A stretch of DNA of 61,779 nt from an uncultured Acetobacteraceae bacterium (GCA_937873225.1 CALMVN010000090.1:1-61779); one strand, 5' to 3'. Shown: positions 43,633-55,342, counted from the stretch's first letter. Made by a program: numbers and translations. The notes: a model not told the origin generated them from the sequence alone.

Positions 43633-44358
43633 CTACCTGTCGTCGCTCCAGCAGCGCATCAGGATCCGCGCCGATGGCAGCAGCATCGGCTCGGTTCCCG
43701 CCAGGGTTCGTGCCACGTCGTCCGGTGCCACGACGCGAAGCGCGTCGTACTCGTCGTTTCCTGCAAGCGTCCGACGCGCCTCGATGGCTGCGAAGGACAG
43801 GCCCGTCCGGAGCAGGAAGCCCACGTCGACCACATGCGTGTCGGCGTGCTCGATCGCCACGACCGCGCGGATGTCCTCGACCTCGGCCGGCTGGAGGCCG
43901 AGCTCCTCGTCCAGCTCCGCCAGCAGCTGGCTGGTCAGGTCGGTTGCCGCCGACCCGTTTCGCGCCTCGACGTTGCCGGCGGGCGGTGCCTGCCAGTAGC
44001 CCGGCAGGTAGACCGCACCCGCCTGGCGCCGTCCCAGGATAAGCCCGTCCGCGCACTCGATCAGGCCGTTCACCGCCAGCGCGCGGATACGCAGCCGGTC
44101 GAACAGGTCCGGTTGTCGCATCTGCGCCAGCACGCGCCGGTACTCGGTCCAGTGGCCCGCGATCCGGTCCGGCGCGATCCGGTCGGCGCAGAACACCCGG
44201 CCGTTGAACAGGCCCGGCCGTCGGGCCCGCTCCACCGCCCAGACGGAGGCGACGGCCGGTTCCAGATCCGGCGGCAGCTCCGCCATCACACCCTCGGCCA
44301 CGAGCGCCACGTCCGCGCGTAGCGCCGTGCCGTGCCAGCCGGCCTCCGGGTCGGCCAC
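43633..44358 (-). CDS. Nudix-superfamily-like hydrolase with degenerate Nudix box
   Basis: Protein of about 241 residues. The N-terminal 90 residues are of a type seen before some Nudix domains (RPGLFNGRVFCADRI, GHWTEYRRVLAQM). The Nudix box ends in AELDEELGL: the metal-binding glutamates are kept, but the box arginine is Ala and the first glutamate is Thr. Activity or substrate may therefore differ from classical Nudix enzymes. The start is uncertain: I give GTG 44358, while ATG 44286 is the next option and would remove 24 residues. It follows zwf with a short overlap or gap and is probably co-transcribed. Confidence 0.72.
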   Translation of the reverse strand: MADPEAGWHGTALRADVALVAEGVMAELPPDLEPAVASVWAVERARRPGLFNGRVFCADRIAPDRIAGHWTEYRRVLAQMRQPDLFDRLRIRALAVNGLIECADGLILGRRQAGAVYLPGYWQAPPAGNVEARNGSAATDLTSQLLAELDEELGLQPAEVEDIRAVVAIEHADTHVVDVGFLLRTGLSFAAIEARRTLAGNDEYDALRVVAPDDVARTLAGTEPMLLPSARILMRCWSDDR

Positions 44359-44372
44359 CCGCGCCGCGTCGG

Positions 44373-45848
44373 TCAGCTCGTCTGCTCGTGCCAGCCATGG
44401 CCGGTGGAGCGGATCAGCGTGCGGGCCGCTTCCGGGCCCCAGGTGCCGGCGCTGTAGTGGTGCAGCGTGCCCGGCTGGGTCTTCCACGCCTTCAGGATCG
44501 GCTCGACCCAGGTCCAGGCCGCCTCCACCTCGTCGCGACGCATGAACAGCACCGGGTCGCCGCGTACCGTGTCCATCAGAAGCCGCTCGTAGGCGTCGGG
44601 ATAGCGCGCGCCGAACGCCTGCTCGAAGGACACGTCGATGTTGGCCGGGCGCAGGTTCATGCCGTCGCCGCCCGGCACCTTGTTCATCACCGACAGCTGG
44701 ATGCCCTCCTCGGGCTGCAGCCGGATGATCAGGCGGTTCGCTTCCAGGCGGGTCGGGAAGATCGACCACGGGGTTTCGCGGAACTGCACCACGATCTCGC
44801 TGACCTTGGCCGGCAGGCGCTTGCCGGAGCGCAGGTAGAACGGCACCTTGCCCCAGCGCCAGCTGTGCACCTCCGCCTTGATGGCGATGAAGGTCTCGGT
44901 GTCGCTCTGCCGGCCCTCGCCGAGCTCCTCCAGGTAGGCCGGCACGATCTCGTGGCCGACCTGGCCGCGCCCGTACTGGCCGCGCACCGCCACGTGGGCC
45001 ACGTCGGCCTCCGTGATCGGCTTCAAGGCGCGCAGCACCTTGAGCTTCTCGTTGCGCAGGTCGTCGGCTTCCAGCGAGCCGGGCGGCTCCATCGCCACCA
45101 GGCACATCACCTGCAGCAGGTGGTTCTGGATCATGTCGCGCAGCGCGCCGGAGTTGTCGTAGTAGTCGCCGCGTCCCTCCACGCCCACGGTCTCGGCCGC
45201 GGTGATCTGCACGTGGTCGATCGCGTCCGCGCTCCAGATCCGCTCGAACACCGGGTTGGCGAAGCGCAGCGCGATCAGGTTCTGCACCGTCTCCTTGCCG
45301 AGATAGTGATCGATCCGGAAGATCTTCTTCTCGTCGAAGAAGCGGCCGACTTCGTCGTTGATGCGGCGCGCCGAGTCGAGGTCGTGGCCGATCGGCTTCT
45401 CCAGCACGATACGGGCCGCCTCGGTCACCAGCCCCTGCGCCGACAGGTTGGCGCAGATCGGTCCGTACAACTCGGGCGAGGTCGCCAGGTAGAACACCCG
45501 GATCCTGTCCCGCACCTCGTCGCCGAACAGGCGCAGCAGGTTGTCCCAGCTGCTTTCCGCCTCGGCGCCGTTGACGCTGGCGTAGAACACCATGCCGAGG
45601 AACTGCGTGATCAGCGCGTCGTCGAGCGCGTCCGCCTTGACGAAGCGCCGCAGCGCCTTGTCCGCCCGGCCGCGGTAGTCGTCGTCCGACAGCTGCGACC
45701 GGGCGGCGCCGATGATGCGCGAGTCCGATGGGATCTGCTTGTCGCGGAACCGGTGATACAGCGCCGGCAGCAGCTTGCGCATGGTCAGGTCGCCGGTGGC
45801 GCCGAAGACGACGTAGTCGAAGCTTTCCACCGTGCTCATCGCTGGCAT
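44373..45848 (-). CDS. zwf: Glucose-6-phosphate 1-dehydrogenase
   Basis: First enzyme of the pentose phosphate and Entner-Doudoroff routes, oxidising glucose 6-phosphate with NAD(P). 491 residues, normal length. The cofactor loop is GATGDLTMRKLLP (16-28), the catalytic block FRIDHYLGKETVQN, and the substrate-binding EKPIGHDLDSA is also present. ATG 45848 (MPAMSTVESF) has GGGAGA upstream; the frame is open further upstream but only as antisense of the neighbouring gene. It stands apart from pgl or edd/eda, with a Nudix-like gene downstream. Confidence 0.97.
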   Translation of the reverse strand: MPAMSTVESFDYVVFGATGDLTMRKLLPALYHRFRDKQIPSDSRIIGAARSQLSDDDYRGRADKALRRFVKADALDDALITQFLGMVFYASVNGAEAESSWDNLLRLFGDEVRDRIRVFYLATSPELYGPICANLSAQGLVTEAARIVLEKPIGHDLDSARRINDEVGRFFDEKKIFRIDHYLGKETVQNLIALRFANPVFERIWSADAIDHVQITAAETVGVEGRGDYYDNSGALRDMIQNHLLQVMCLVAMEPPGSLEADDLRNEKLKVLRALKPITEADVAHVAVRGQYGRGQVGHEIVPAYLEELGEGRQSDTETFIAIKAEVHSWRWGKVPFYLRSGKRLPAKVSEIVVQFRETPWSIFPTRLEANRLIIRLQPEEGIQLSVMNKVPGGDGMNLRPANIDVSFEQAFGARYPDAYERLLMDTVRGDPVLFMRRDEVEAAWTWVEPILKAWKTQPGTLHHYSAGTWGPEAARTLIRSTGHGWHEQTS

Positions 45849-45981
45849 CCCATCGTCTCCCTGCTGCCCGTCCGGCGTGACGGTGCGGCCGGCATTGTCA
45901 TTGACCGGGCGCGTCCTGCCAAGGTAAGCCCCCCGGCCTTGGCGGTCGATCGGGGCCGATGGCGGGGCGGGGGCAGGGATC

Positions 45982-46284
45982 ATGACGCTGGAAGCGGCGG
46001 ACCGGACGACCGGGCATGACGACGCACCCGCGGACAACGCGGCAAGCGCCGTGGGCGGCATAGCCGCCGACCGGCTGCGCTCCATCATCGAGCGGGTCGA
46101 GCGGCTCGAGGAGGAGCGCAAGGCGCTCGGCTCCGACATCAAGGACATCTTCGCCGAGGCCAAGTCGGCCGGCTTCGACGTCAAGGTGATCCGGCAGATC
46201 ATCCGCATACGCAAGCAGGAGCCGTCCGACGTCGAGGAGCAGGAAACGCTGCTCGACATCTACCGGCGTGCGCTCGGCATGTAG
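45982..46284 (+). CDS. gapR: DUF2312 protein, GapR-like DNA-binding protein
   Basis: Protein of 100 residues. The 35-residue N-terminus is variable; the rest is the helical DUF2312 domain (ADRLRSIIERVERLEEERK, DIKDIFAEAKSAGFDVKVIRQII) ending in LLDIYRRALGM. In Caulobacter the member GapR is a chromosome-associated protein that binds overtwisted DNA and supports topoisomerases; the role here is by homology. The gene is divergent from zwf. Confidence 0.9.
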   Translation: MTLEAADRTTGHDDAPADNAASAVGGIAADRLRSIIERVERLEEERKALGSDIKDIFAEAKSAGFDVKVIRQIIRIRKQEPSDVEEQETLLDIYRRALGM

Positions 46285-46342
46285 GGCGGCCGCGGCATCC
46301 GCCGGTCTGGCGGCGCGGATTCGCTTGGGGTTATAGTCGTCC

Positions 46343-46843
46343 GTGCCGTCGACGCTGCCCCTGCCGGACTGGATGCCGTGGTGGATACAGCTCGCGATCC
46401 TGATGATCGCGATCCTGTTCTGCCTTGCCCTGCTGATGATGCCGTTCGCAGTGTTCGGCCTGAAGGGCCGGCTCGAGCTGATCGAGGCGCAGCTCGACGA
46501 CGTCCATGCCGAGCTGCGCATGCTGGCGACCCGGCTGCCGGAGGTGGGGCGCCGGCCTGCGCGTCCGGCGGAGCAGGAGCCGGTGACGGAGGAGATCGTG
46601 CCCCGTCCGCGACCGGCGCGTCCCCGTCCGCAGCCCGTTCCGGTGCCGCCGGTTTCTCCCGACGCGCCGCCGCCTGGCGTTCCGAGGCGACCGCGCGACG
46701 GCGACGACTGGCCGGAGGCGCTGCCTGCCGACGAGGAGCTGCCCCCGAGGCGTCCGCTGCGCGCTACGCCGCTCCGGAACGTCGAACAGGACCGCACCCC
46801 GCGCAGCCGATCCGAGCCGACCCTGCGCTGGCCGCCGCGCTGA
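46343..46843 (+). CDS. Small membrane-anchored proline-rich hypothetical protein
   Basis: Protein of 166 residues starting at GTG 46343. One membrane helix (about 13-38, WWIQLAILMIAILFCLALLM), a short amphipathic coiled coil (LKGRLELIEAQLDDVHAELRM) and a long proline/arginine-rich, low-complexity tail. The layout resembles small inner-membrane scaffold proteins, but I do not recognise the family. It follows the gapR-like gene by 58 bp in the same direction and converges with proB. The Pro/Arg tail could partly reflect high G+C, so its boundaries deserve caution. Confidence 0.65.
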   Translation: MPSTLPLPDWMPWWIQLAILMIAILFCLALLMMPFAVFGLKGRLELIEAQLDDVHAELRMLATRLPEVGRRPARPAEQEPVTEEIVPRPRPARPRPQPVPVPPVSPDAPPPGVPRRPRDGDDWPEALPADEELPPRRPLRATPLRNVEQDRTPRSRSEPTLRWPPR

Positions 46844-46880
46844 CCCCGCGGGTGGAGGGAGGAGGGCGGGGACGCCCGGC

Positions 46881-49412
<2,532 letters not shown>

Positions 49413-49479
49413 GAAACCGTGTTCCTGTGCCTATGGGCTGCCGACGCCGATGCGGGGATGCGGGTTCCCGGGATCGGGT

Positions 49480-49797
49480 TCAGGCGGCGCTGATCTCGCC
49501 GATGCGCAGCACCGTGACGGGCTGGCGATGGCCGTTGCGTCGGCGGCTGTTCTGCCGGCGGCGCTTCTTGAAGATGATGACGGTGTCCAGCCTGTCCTGC
49601 GCGATCACGGTCGCGGTGACGCTGGCGCCGGGCACCAGCGGCGCACCGATGCTGGTGCCGCCTTCGCCGCCGCCGATCGCCAGCACGTCGCTGAAGGTCA
49701 CGGTGGCGCCGGCCTCCACGTCGAGCTTCTCTACCTTGAGCACGAGGTCAGGGGTGACGCGGTACTGCTTTCCGCCGGTGCGGATGACTGCGAACAT
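49480..49797 (-). CDS. rplU: 50S ribosomal protein L21
   Basis: 23S rRNA-binding protein, 105 residues. [13 protein letters not shown] opens the family, and [20 protein letters not shown] is the RNA-binding loop. ATG 49797 is the family start; a longer frame to 49950 crosses the leader. A promoter lies about 150 bp upstream, divergent from the tRNA-Ser promoter. Confidence 0.98.
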   Translation of the reverse strand: MFAVIRTGGKQYRVTPDLVLKVEKLDVEAGATVTFSDVLAIGGGEGGTSIGAPLVPGASVTATVIAQDRLDTVIIFKKRRRQNSRRRNGHRQPVTVLRIGEISAA

Positions 49798-49947
49798 GGT
49801 TCTGGCTTTCCGATCTCTTGATCCGCCTGCGTCCCGCCCGAGCGGGTGCCGACGAACCCAGTCGCTTCTTGTGATGGGCCGAACGCCCGGAGGTGGGAGC
49901 ACGGCAATGCCTCTCCCGGCTGGATCCAGCCTGAAGCGACGGGCCGG

Positions 49948-49977
49948 CATCTATCCGATCGACGTGGTTCCTGTCAA
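49948..49977 (-). promoter_or_regulatory. Promoter for rplU-rpmA
   Basis: On the minus strand, a consensus TTGACA (49972-49977) and TAGATG (49948-49953) are 18 bp apart. This gives a leader of roughly 140 nt before rplU. The -35 is four bases from the -35 of the divergent tRNA promoter. Confidence 0.55.
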
Positions 49978-49981
49978 TCGG

Positions 49982-50011
49982 TTGTCAGGCCGCTCCCCGG
50001 GAGGTTATATG
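49982..50011 (+). promoter_or_regulatory. Promoter for tRNA-Ser(CGA)
   Basis: TTGTCA (49982-49987), 17-bp spacer, TTATAT (50005-50010), or TATATG with 18 bp. The predicted start is about 12 bases before the mature tRNA. Confidence 0.6.
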
Positions 50012-50029
50012 CCGGCCGCCACGACCTCC

Positions 50030-50121
<92 letters not shown>

Positions 50122-50209
50122 GCCCCCAACCTGATCGCGCATTTTCCGCGTCCCGTCCTGCCGCTTGCGCGGCAGAAGGTGGCCCGGACTTGGCACTGGG
50201 ACGATGGAG

Positions 50210-50243
50210 CGTCGGGCCGCCCGAGGGTTCAATCGGCCCGACG
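50210..50243. terminator. Hairpin between convergent tRNA-Ser and PEP-CTERM genes
   Basis: Perfect 10-bp inverted repeat CGTCGGGCCG/CGGCCCGACG with a 14-base loop, 7 bp beyond the PEP-CTERM stop. It has no U run on either side, so it is terminator-like rather than a classical terminator. Confidence 0.5.
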
Positions 50244-50250
50244 GGGAAAC

Positions 50251-50871
50251 TCAGGCGCGCCTGCGCCGGGCCACCAGACCGAGCCCGAACAAGCCGGTCC
50301 CAAGCAGCGCGATCGACATGGGCTCGGGGACGGCCGTGGCGGTGGGGTCCTTCACGTCCTTGAAGCTGGCCGAGATCACCGCGCTGTCGCTCGAGCCGTC
50401 GTCGGAAAAGGTGGCGGTCCCGAGCGAAACGTCGAGCACCGCACCGTCACTGAAGGTGATGGCGCCCGGGTTGTTCCAGCTGATGCTCCCGTCGGACCCG
50501 GCAATGACGCCGAAGACCGAGTACACGGTCTCATTTCCCGACCCGCTCACGCTGCCGCTGCCGCTGCTGGGGCTGGTGAACGCGAAGTCCACCTCGACGT
50601 TGTCCTTTGCCGTGCTATTGCCGAGGATCGGGTTGTTGGTGTCCATCGACCTGATGGTCAGCAGGTCCGAGGTGGAATAGGTCTGACCAGCCGCCTCGCT
50701 GAAGGAGATGGACGGCGTGTTGTAGCTGGCCGTGAAGTTCAGGCCGTTGTTGGTGGTGCCGTCGTCCTTGAACGTGTCGGTTCCCAGGAACGCGGTTGCG
50801 TGTGCCGCCCCGGCGCCACAGGCCATTGCCGATACGGCGGCAAAGGCGAGCATGGAAACGCGGAAGCCCAT
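50251..50871 (-). CDS. PEP-CTERM sorting-domain exported protein
   Basis: Protein of 206 residues. A signal peptide (1-27, AFAAVSAMACGAGAAHATA) is followed by a serine/aspartate/asparagine-rich beta-type body. The C-terminal sorting signal is VPEP at 181-184, then a hydrophobic helix (MSIALLGTGLFGLGLVA) and RRRR. Such proteins are processed by an exosortase/archaeosortase-type enzyme and often belong to exopolysaccharide or biofilm matrices. The exosortase is not in this window. ATG 50871 is preceded by AAGAAGGGA. The body matches no family I recognise. Confidence 0.85.
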   Translation of the reverse strand: MGFRVSMLAFAAVSAMACGAGAAHATAFLGTDTFKDDGTTNNGLNFTASYNTPSISFSEAAGQTYSTSDLLTIRSMDTNNPILGNSTAKDNVEVDFAFTSPSSGSGSVSGSGNETVYSVFGVIAGSDGSISWNNPGAITFSDGAVLDVSLGTATFSDDGSSDSAVISASFKDVKDPTATAVPEPMSIALLGTGLFGLGLVARRRRA

Positions 50872-51121
50872 GGTGGTGTCCCTTCTTGAACGTGAGGCGA
50901 CGTTGCGCCGCAACCGGAAGGGTCTGCAACCGCCGTGCCAAATTGAAATCGTGAAGCGATTCAATCGGTTGAACTTTCTGACCAGAGGTCTCATCACGTT
51001 TCCGTAAAGTCGGCCGACGATGAACGTGTGGCGAAGGCGACCAAGCCGCGGCTCCGTCCGACGCTCCCAACACCCTTCGTGCTGCCAGAACGAGGCCGCC
51101 CGGCCGATGGCGGAGGAGGTC

Positions 51122-52096
51122 TCAGAGCCGTGCCGTCATCCGGCCGGATGTCGGGCGGCCGTGCCTGCCGCCTTGCGAAACGACCTCCGACGCGTCCGGA
51201 GTGGTCAACGACAACAGCGAGACCGGGTAGGGCACCTTTGCCGAGGTCCTGAACCGGCGCGGCGACTGGCCGACCTGCCGGGCGAACGACTCGTAGAAGC
51301 GCGACAGGGAGTTGAAGCCGACCTCCAGGGCGATGGAGGTGACGTCGCGGCTGGTTGACAGCAGCAGCTCCTGCGCCTTGTGCAGCCGGCAGCGGGTCAG
51401 GAACCCGCCGATGGTCATGCCGGTCGCGTGGCGGAACACCGACATCGCGTGGTTCTCGTGCAGGCCCGCCACTTTCGCCACGTCGGCGATGCGCAGCGGG
51501 CCGGCAGAATGCGCCAGCACGTGGCGGATCATGGCGATCACCTTCTCCGACCGCGCCGGGCAGGGGGTCGCTTCCGCCCGGCCATCCGGTCGCGTGAGGT
51601 CGTTCCAGCCGCGCCGGTCGATGCGGCGCAGGCACAGCTCGAGCTCGGCGTGGTCGAGCTCGGACATCTGCGCGTCCTCCCCGACAAGGGCCTGGTGCAG
51701 CACGTCCAGGCGCGCGAGGTCGAGGCGCAGCGCGGAGGCGGCGCCCTTGCCGTCGCGACAGGCGACGACCATGCCGCCGGCAAGGACCGCGAACTGAAGC
51801 CGCGTGCTCAGCTTCAGCCCGAGGAACATCTCGATCGGCACGTAGATGCAGATGAACCGCGTCCGCGGCGCGACGCGTATCGTCTGGTGCGGGAAGGCGC
51901 CCCAGAACAGCGCCAGGTCGTTGCTGCGCAGTTCCAGCTCGAGGCCCTGGAAGGCATACACCGCCTCGCCGCACAGAAGCAGATTCAGCTCGACCTGGCT
52001 GTGCGTGTGCGGCTGCGCCATCGGCAGCATGGATCTGGATGGCCCGGCATGGAACACGTCCTCCCGGACGCGGAACGGGTCGAACTCGCCCAACAT
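51122..52096 (-). CDS. AraC-family transcriptional regulator
   Basis: Regulator of 324 residues. The N-terminal half is a cupin-like sensing domain (PMAQPHTHSQVELNLLLCGEA, LALFWGAFPHQTI). The C-terminal half has two helix-turn-helix units (IADVAKVAGLHENHAMSVFR and SIALEVGFNSLSRFYESFARQ), about 195-290. The last 35 residues are low-complexity. It is divergent from the galactoside operon, 148 bp apart, and is the obvious candidate to activate it. A 6-bp inverted repeat, AAGCGG (52142-52147)/CCGCTT (52160-52165), in the shared region may be part of a binding site. Confidence 0.92.
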   Translation of the reverse strand: MLGEFDPFRVREDVFHAGPSRSMLPMAQPHTHSQVELNLLLCGEAVYAFQGLELELRSNDLALFWGAFPHQTIRVAPRTRFICIYVPIEMFLGLKLSTRLQFAVLAGGMVVACRDGKGAASALRLDLARLDVLHQALVGEDAQMSELDHAELELCLRRIDRRGWNDLTRPDGRAEATPCPARSEKVIAMIRHVLAHSAGPLRIADVAKVAGLHENHAMSVFRHATGMTIGGFLTRCRLHKAQELLLSTSRDVTSIALEVGFNSLSRFYESFARQVGQSPRRFRTSAKVPYPVSLLSLTTPDASEVVSQGGRHGRPTSGRMTARL

Positions 52097-52244
52097 TCCT
52101 CCGATCGACGAACCTTAGGATCCCGGACAAATCTGCGCCCAAAGCGGACGACAGGAAAGCCGCTTCCTTGTCTTATGTCCTCCCATGGTCGCCGGGAACC
52201 ACCGGCCGTCGCCGCACAAGGGACCAGCTCGGGAAGGAACGCTC

Positions 52245-53513
52245 ATGCTTTACCGGACATCCGGCCGATCCTCGGCCGTGGCCAGGACGTGGCTGGCCAG
52301 CATCGTGGCGCTGGGCATCGCGACCCCGGTGCTGGCCCGGGCCGCGACCCTGGTGTTCAACGCGGACACCTCCGACGCAGCACCCCGCGCCGCGTTCGAG
52401 GCGGTGGTCGCCAAGTTCAAGGCCGAGAACCCCGGCATCGACGTCCGGTTCAACGTGTACGACCACGAGAGCTACAAGCAGTCGATCCGCAACTGGCTGA
52501 CCTCGGCGCCGCCGGACGTGGTGCTGTGGTACACCGGCAACCGGATGCGCCAGCTTTCCGGCCCGGGCCTGCTGGAGGACGTGAGCGACCTGTGGACGCC
52601 GGAGATGAAGGCGCAGTTCCCCGCCCAGGCGGTCGCGGGCGTGACCGACCGCGGCAAGCAGTACGGCGTGCCGTACAGCACCTACCAGTGGGGGATCTAC
52701 TACCGCGCCGACCTCCTGCAGAAGAATGGCCTCGGCGTGATCAACAATTGGAACGACATGCTGGGAGCCTGCGATAAGCTGCGCGGCGCCGGCCTGGATC
52801 CGATCGTGATCGGCAGCAAGGACCTTTGGCCGACCGCCGGCTGGTTCGACTACCTCGACCTGCGCACCAACGGCTACGACTTCCACCAGACCCTGATGGC
52901 CGGCAAGGTGGCCTGGACCGACCCGAAGGTGAAGGCGGTGTTCGCGCACTGGAAGGAGCTGCTCGACAAGAAGTGCTTCGTTGCCAACCACACCAGCCTG
53001 TCCTGGCAGGAAGCGCAGTCGCAGCTCTACCAGGGCACTGGGGCGATGATGCTGATCGGCAACTTCATCACCGAAAGCATCCCGCCCGAGGCGCTGCCGA
53101 AGATGGCGTTCAGCGACTTCCCCGCGATTACCCCGGGCCTGCCGCGCGCCGAGGAGGCGCCGGTGGACACGGTGCACATCCCGGCAGGCGCCAAGAACAA
53201 GGCCGACGCCCGCAAGTTCCTGCAGTTCATGATGCGCGCCGACGTGCAGACCATGATCAACCGCACCGAGAAGCAGATCCCCGAGAACATCCACGCCACC
53301 GTGCTTGACGATCGCTTCCTGCAGGAAGGTCAGAAGATGCTGAACGGCGCGGCGCACCTGACCCAGTTCCTCGATCGCGACACCAGCGAGGACCTCGCCA
53401 CCATCGCGATGAAGGGGTTCCAGGAGTTCATGGTGCGCCCGGCCCGGCTCGACCGCATCCTGGACGGGATCGAGCGCGCCCGCCAGCGCATCTACGGCCC
53501 GCTGCCGGGCTGA
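52245..53513 (+). CDS. Carbohydrate ABC transporter substrate-binding protein (family 1)
   Basis: Periplasmic binding protein of 422 residues for oligosaccharides or glycosides. Signal peptide 1-33 (LGIATPVLARA). The mature chain has the extracellular solute-binding family 1 layout: FEAVVAKFKAENPGIDVRF, APPDVVLWY, GVPYSTYQWGIYY and the WQEAQSQLYQGTGAMMLIGNF segment. ATG 52245 with GGAAGGA upstream replaces a longer frame from 52185. Together with the glycosidases downstream it probably binds alpha- or beta-galactosides such as raffinose, melibiose or lactose. Confidence 0.92.
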   Translation: MLYRTSGRSSAVARTWLASIVALGIATPVLARAATLVFNADTSDAAPRAAFEAVVAKFKAENPGIDVRFNVYDHESYKQSIRNWLTSAPPDVVLWYTGNRMRQLSGPGLLEDVSDLWTPEMKAQFPAQAVAGVTDRGKQYGVPYSTYQWGIYYRADLLQKNGLGVINNWNDMLGACDKLRGAGLDPIVIGSKDLWPTAGWFDYLDLRTNGYDFHQTLMAGKVAWTDPKVKAVFAHWKELLDKKCFVANHTSLSWQEAQSQLYQGTGAMMLIGNFITESIPPEALPKMAFSDFPAITPGLPRAEEAPVDTVHIPAGAKNKADARKFLQFMMRADVQTMINRTEKQIPENIHATVLDDRFLQEGQKMLNGAAHLTQFLDRDTSEDLATIAMKGFQEFMVRPARLDRILDGIERARQRIYGPLPG

Positions 53514-53555
53514 GCGGCCGGCTCCGACGGGCGCAACGACGGGATCCAGGTCCGC

Positions 53556-54485
53556 ATGGCATCGTCCTCCTCCACGCTCGCCGGGTTCGGCACCGCTCCG
53601 TTCGCAGGCGAGAGCTGGTGGCGCCGGCACCAGATGACGCTGACGCCGGCGATCCTGCTGGCGCCGGGCTGCCTGTTCTTCGCCGTGTTCGTGCTCTGGC
53701 CGATCCTGGACTCGCTGTGGATCAGCCTGCACGACTGGGACGGCATCCACCCGATGCGCTACGTCGGCTTCGGCAACTACGCCGAGCTGCTGCACGACGA
53801 CACGTTCTACACCGCGCTCGAGAACAACGTGTATTGGCTGCTGGCCTACATGATGGCGCCGGTGTTCGGGCTCGTGCTGGCGCTGTTCCTGAACCAGACC
53901 ATTCGCGGCATGCGGTTCTACAAGTCGCTGTTCTTCTTCCCGTTCGTGATCAGCCAGGTCGTGGTCGGCCTGGTGTTCAGCTGGTTCTTCAACGTCAACT
54001 TCGGCCTGCTGAACGTCGTGCTGCACGCGGTGCACCTGCCGCGGGTGGCGCTGATGGAGAGCGAGAACTGGGCCACGGTCGGCATCATCATCGCCGGGCT
54101 CTGGCCGCAGACCGCGTACTGCATGATCCTGTACCTGACCGGGCTGACCGCGATCAACCCGGAGCTGGTGGAGGCGGCGCGGCTGGACGGCGCGTCGGGC
54201 TGGCGGCTGTTCCGCCACGTCATCCTGCCGCAGCTCAGGCCGGCCACCTTTATCGCCGTGGTGGTGTGCGTGGTGGGCGCGCTGCGTTCGTTCGACCTGG
54301 TGTCGATCATGACCAAGGGCGGCCCGTTCGATTCCTCCACCGTGCTGGCGTACTACATGTACGACCAGACCTTCCACTCGTTCCGCTACGGCTATGGCGC
54401 CGCCATCGCGACCGTGCTGTTCCTGCTGATGGACGTCTACATCGCCTTCTTCCTGTGGTCGCTGCTGCGTCGGGAGCGGAGATAG
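53556..54485 (+). CDS. Carbohydrate ABC transporter permease 1 (MalF/UgpA-like)
   Basis: Inner-membrane permease of 309 residues with six helices. The EAA loop that contacts the ATPase is EAARLDGASGWRLFRHVILPQL. It follows the binding-protein gene by 42 bp and ends 2 bp before the next permease gene. Family 1 (MalFGK2-like) importers use two different permeases with a homodimeric ATPase, matching this operon. Confidence 0.93.
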   Translation: MASSSSTLAGFGTAPFAGESWWRRHQMTLTPAILLAPGCLFFAVFVLWPILDSLWISLHDWDGIHPMRYVGFGNYAELLHDDTFYTALENNVYWLLAYMMAPVFGLVLALFLNQTIRGMRFYKSLFFFPFVISQVVVGLVFSWFFNVNFGLLNVVLHAVHLPRVALMESENWATVGIIIAGLWPQTAYCMILYLTGLTAINPELVEAARLDGASGWRLFRHVILPQLRPATFIAVVVCVVGALRSFDLVSIMTKGGPFDSSTVLAYYMYDQTFHSFRYGYGAAIATVLFLLMDVYIAFFLWSLLRRERR

Positions 54486-54487
54486 CC

Positions 54488-55342
54488 ATGTTCCCCGCAC
54501 CGATCCAGGACGCGCGCCCGCTCGGGCGGTTCGGCTACGCTGCCGCGGTGCCGATCGTGCTGGTGATCTGGCTGCTGCCGCTGCTGGCGATCGCGCTGAC
54601 GTCGATCCGCTCGCTGGAGGACCTGTCGCGCGGCAACTACTGGGGCTGGCCCGACCGCATCATGGCCGTGCACAACTACCGCGCGGTGTTCACCAGCTCG
54701 CCGATGGGCCGCTACCTGCTCAACAGCATCATGATCACCGTGCCCGCCGTGGTCGGCACGCTCGCCCTGTCGTCGATGGCCGGCTACGCGCTGGCCAAGT
54801 TCCGCTTCCGCGGCAACCTCGCGCTGTTCGCGATCTTCATCGGCGGCAACTTCGTGCCGTTCCAGGTGCTGATGATCCCGGTCCGCGACCTGATGATCCA
54901 CGTGGTGCCGCTCTACGACACCATCTGGGCGCTGGTGGTGTTCCACATGGCGTTCCAGACCGGGTTCTGCACGCTGTTCATGCGCAACTTCATGCGCGAG
55001 CTGCCCGACGCCCTGGCCGAGGCGGCGCGGCTCGACGGGGTCAGCGAGCTGCGCATCTTCTGGCACGTGGTGCTGCCGCTGGTGCGCCCGGCGCTGGCGG
55101 CACTCGCCGTTCTCGTCTTCACCTTTATCTGGAACGACTACTTCTGGGCGCTGGTGCTGGTGCAGTCCGACAGCGCCCGCCCGGTGACCGCGGGCCTGCA
55201 GGCGCTCAGCGGTATGTGGCTGGCGTCCTGGCAGCTGATGTCGGCCGGCGCCCTGATCGCGGCGGCCCCCTCGGTGCTGCTGTTCTTCCTGATGCAGCGC
55301 CACTTCGTGACCGGGCTGACCCTGGGCGCCACCAAGGGATGA
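54488..55342 (+). CDS. Carbohydrate ABC transporter permease 2 (MalG/UgpE-like)
   Basis: Second permease, 284 residues, six helices. EAA loop EAARLDGVSELRIFWHVVLP, preceded by LFMRNFMRELPDAL and the N-terminal AIALTSIRS block. ATG 54488 is just after the first permease stop. Its stop overlaps the alpha-galactosidase start (ATGA), so transporter and hydrolase are translationally linked. Confidence 0.93.
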   Translation: MFPAPIQDARPLGRFGYAAAVPIVLVIWLLPLLAIALTSIRSLEDLSRGNYWGWPDRIMAVHNYRAVFTSSPMGRYLLNSIMITVPAVVGTLALSSMAGYALAKFRFRGNLALFAIFIGGNFVPFQVLMIPVRDLMIHVVPLYDTIWALVVFHMAFQTGFCTLFMRNFMRELPDALAEAARLDGVSELRIFWHVVLPLVRPALAALAVLVFTFIWNDYFWALVLVQSDSARPVTAGLQALSGMWLASWQLMSAGALIAAAPSVLLFFLMQRHFVTGLTLGATKG

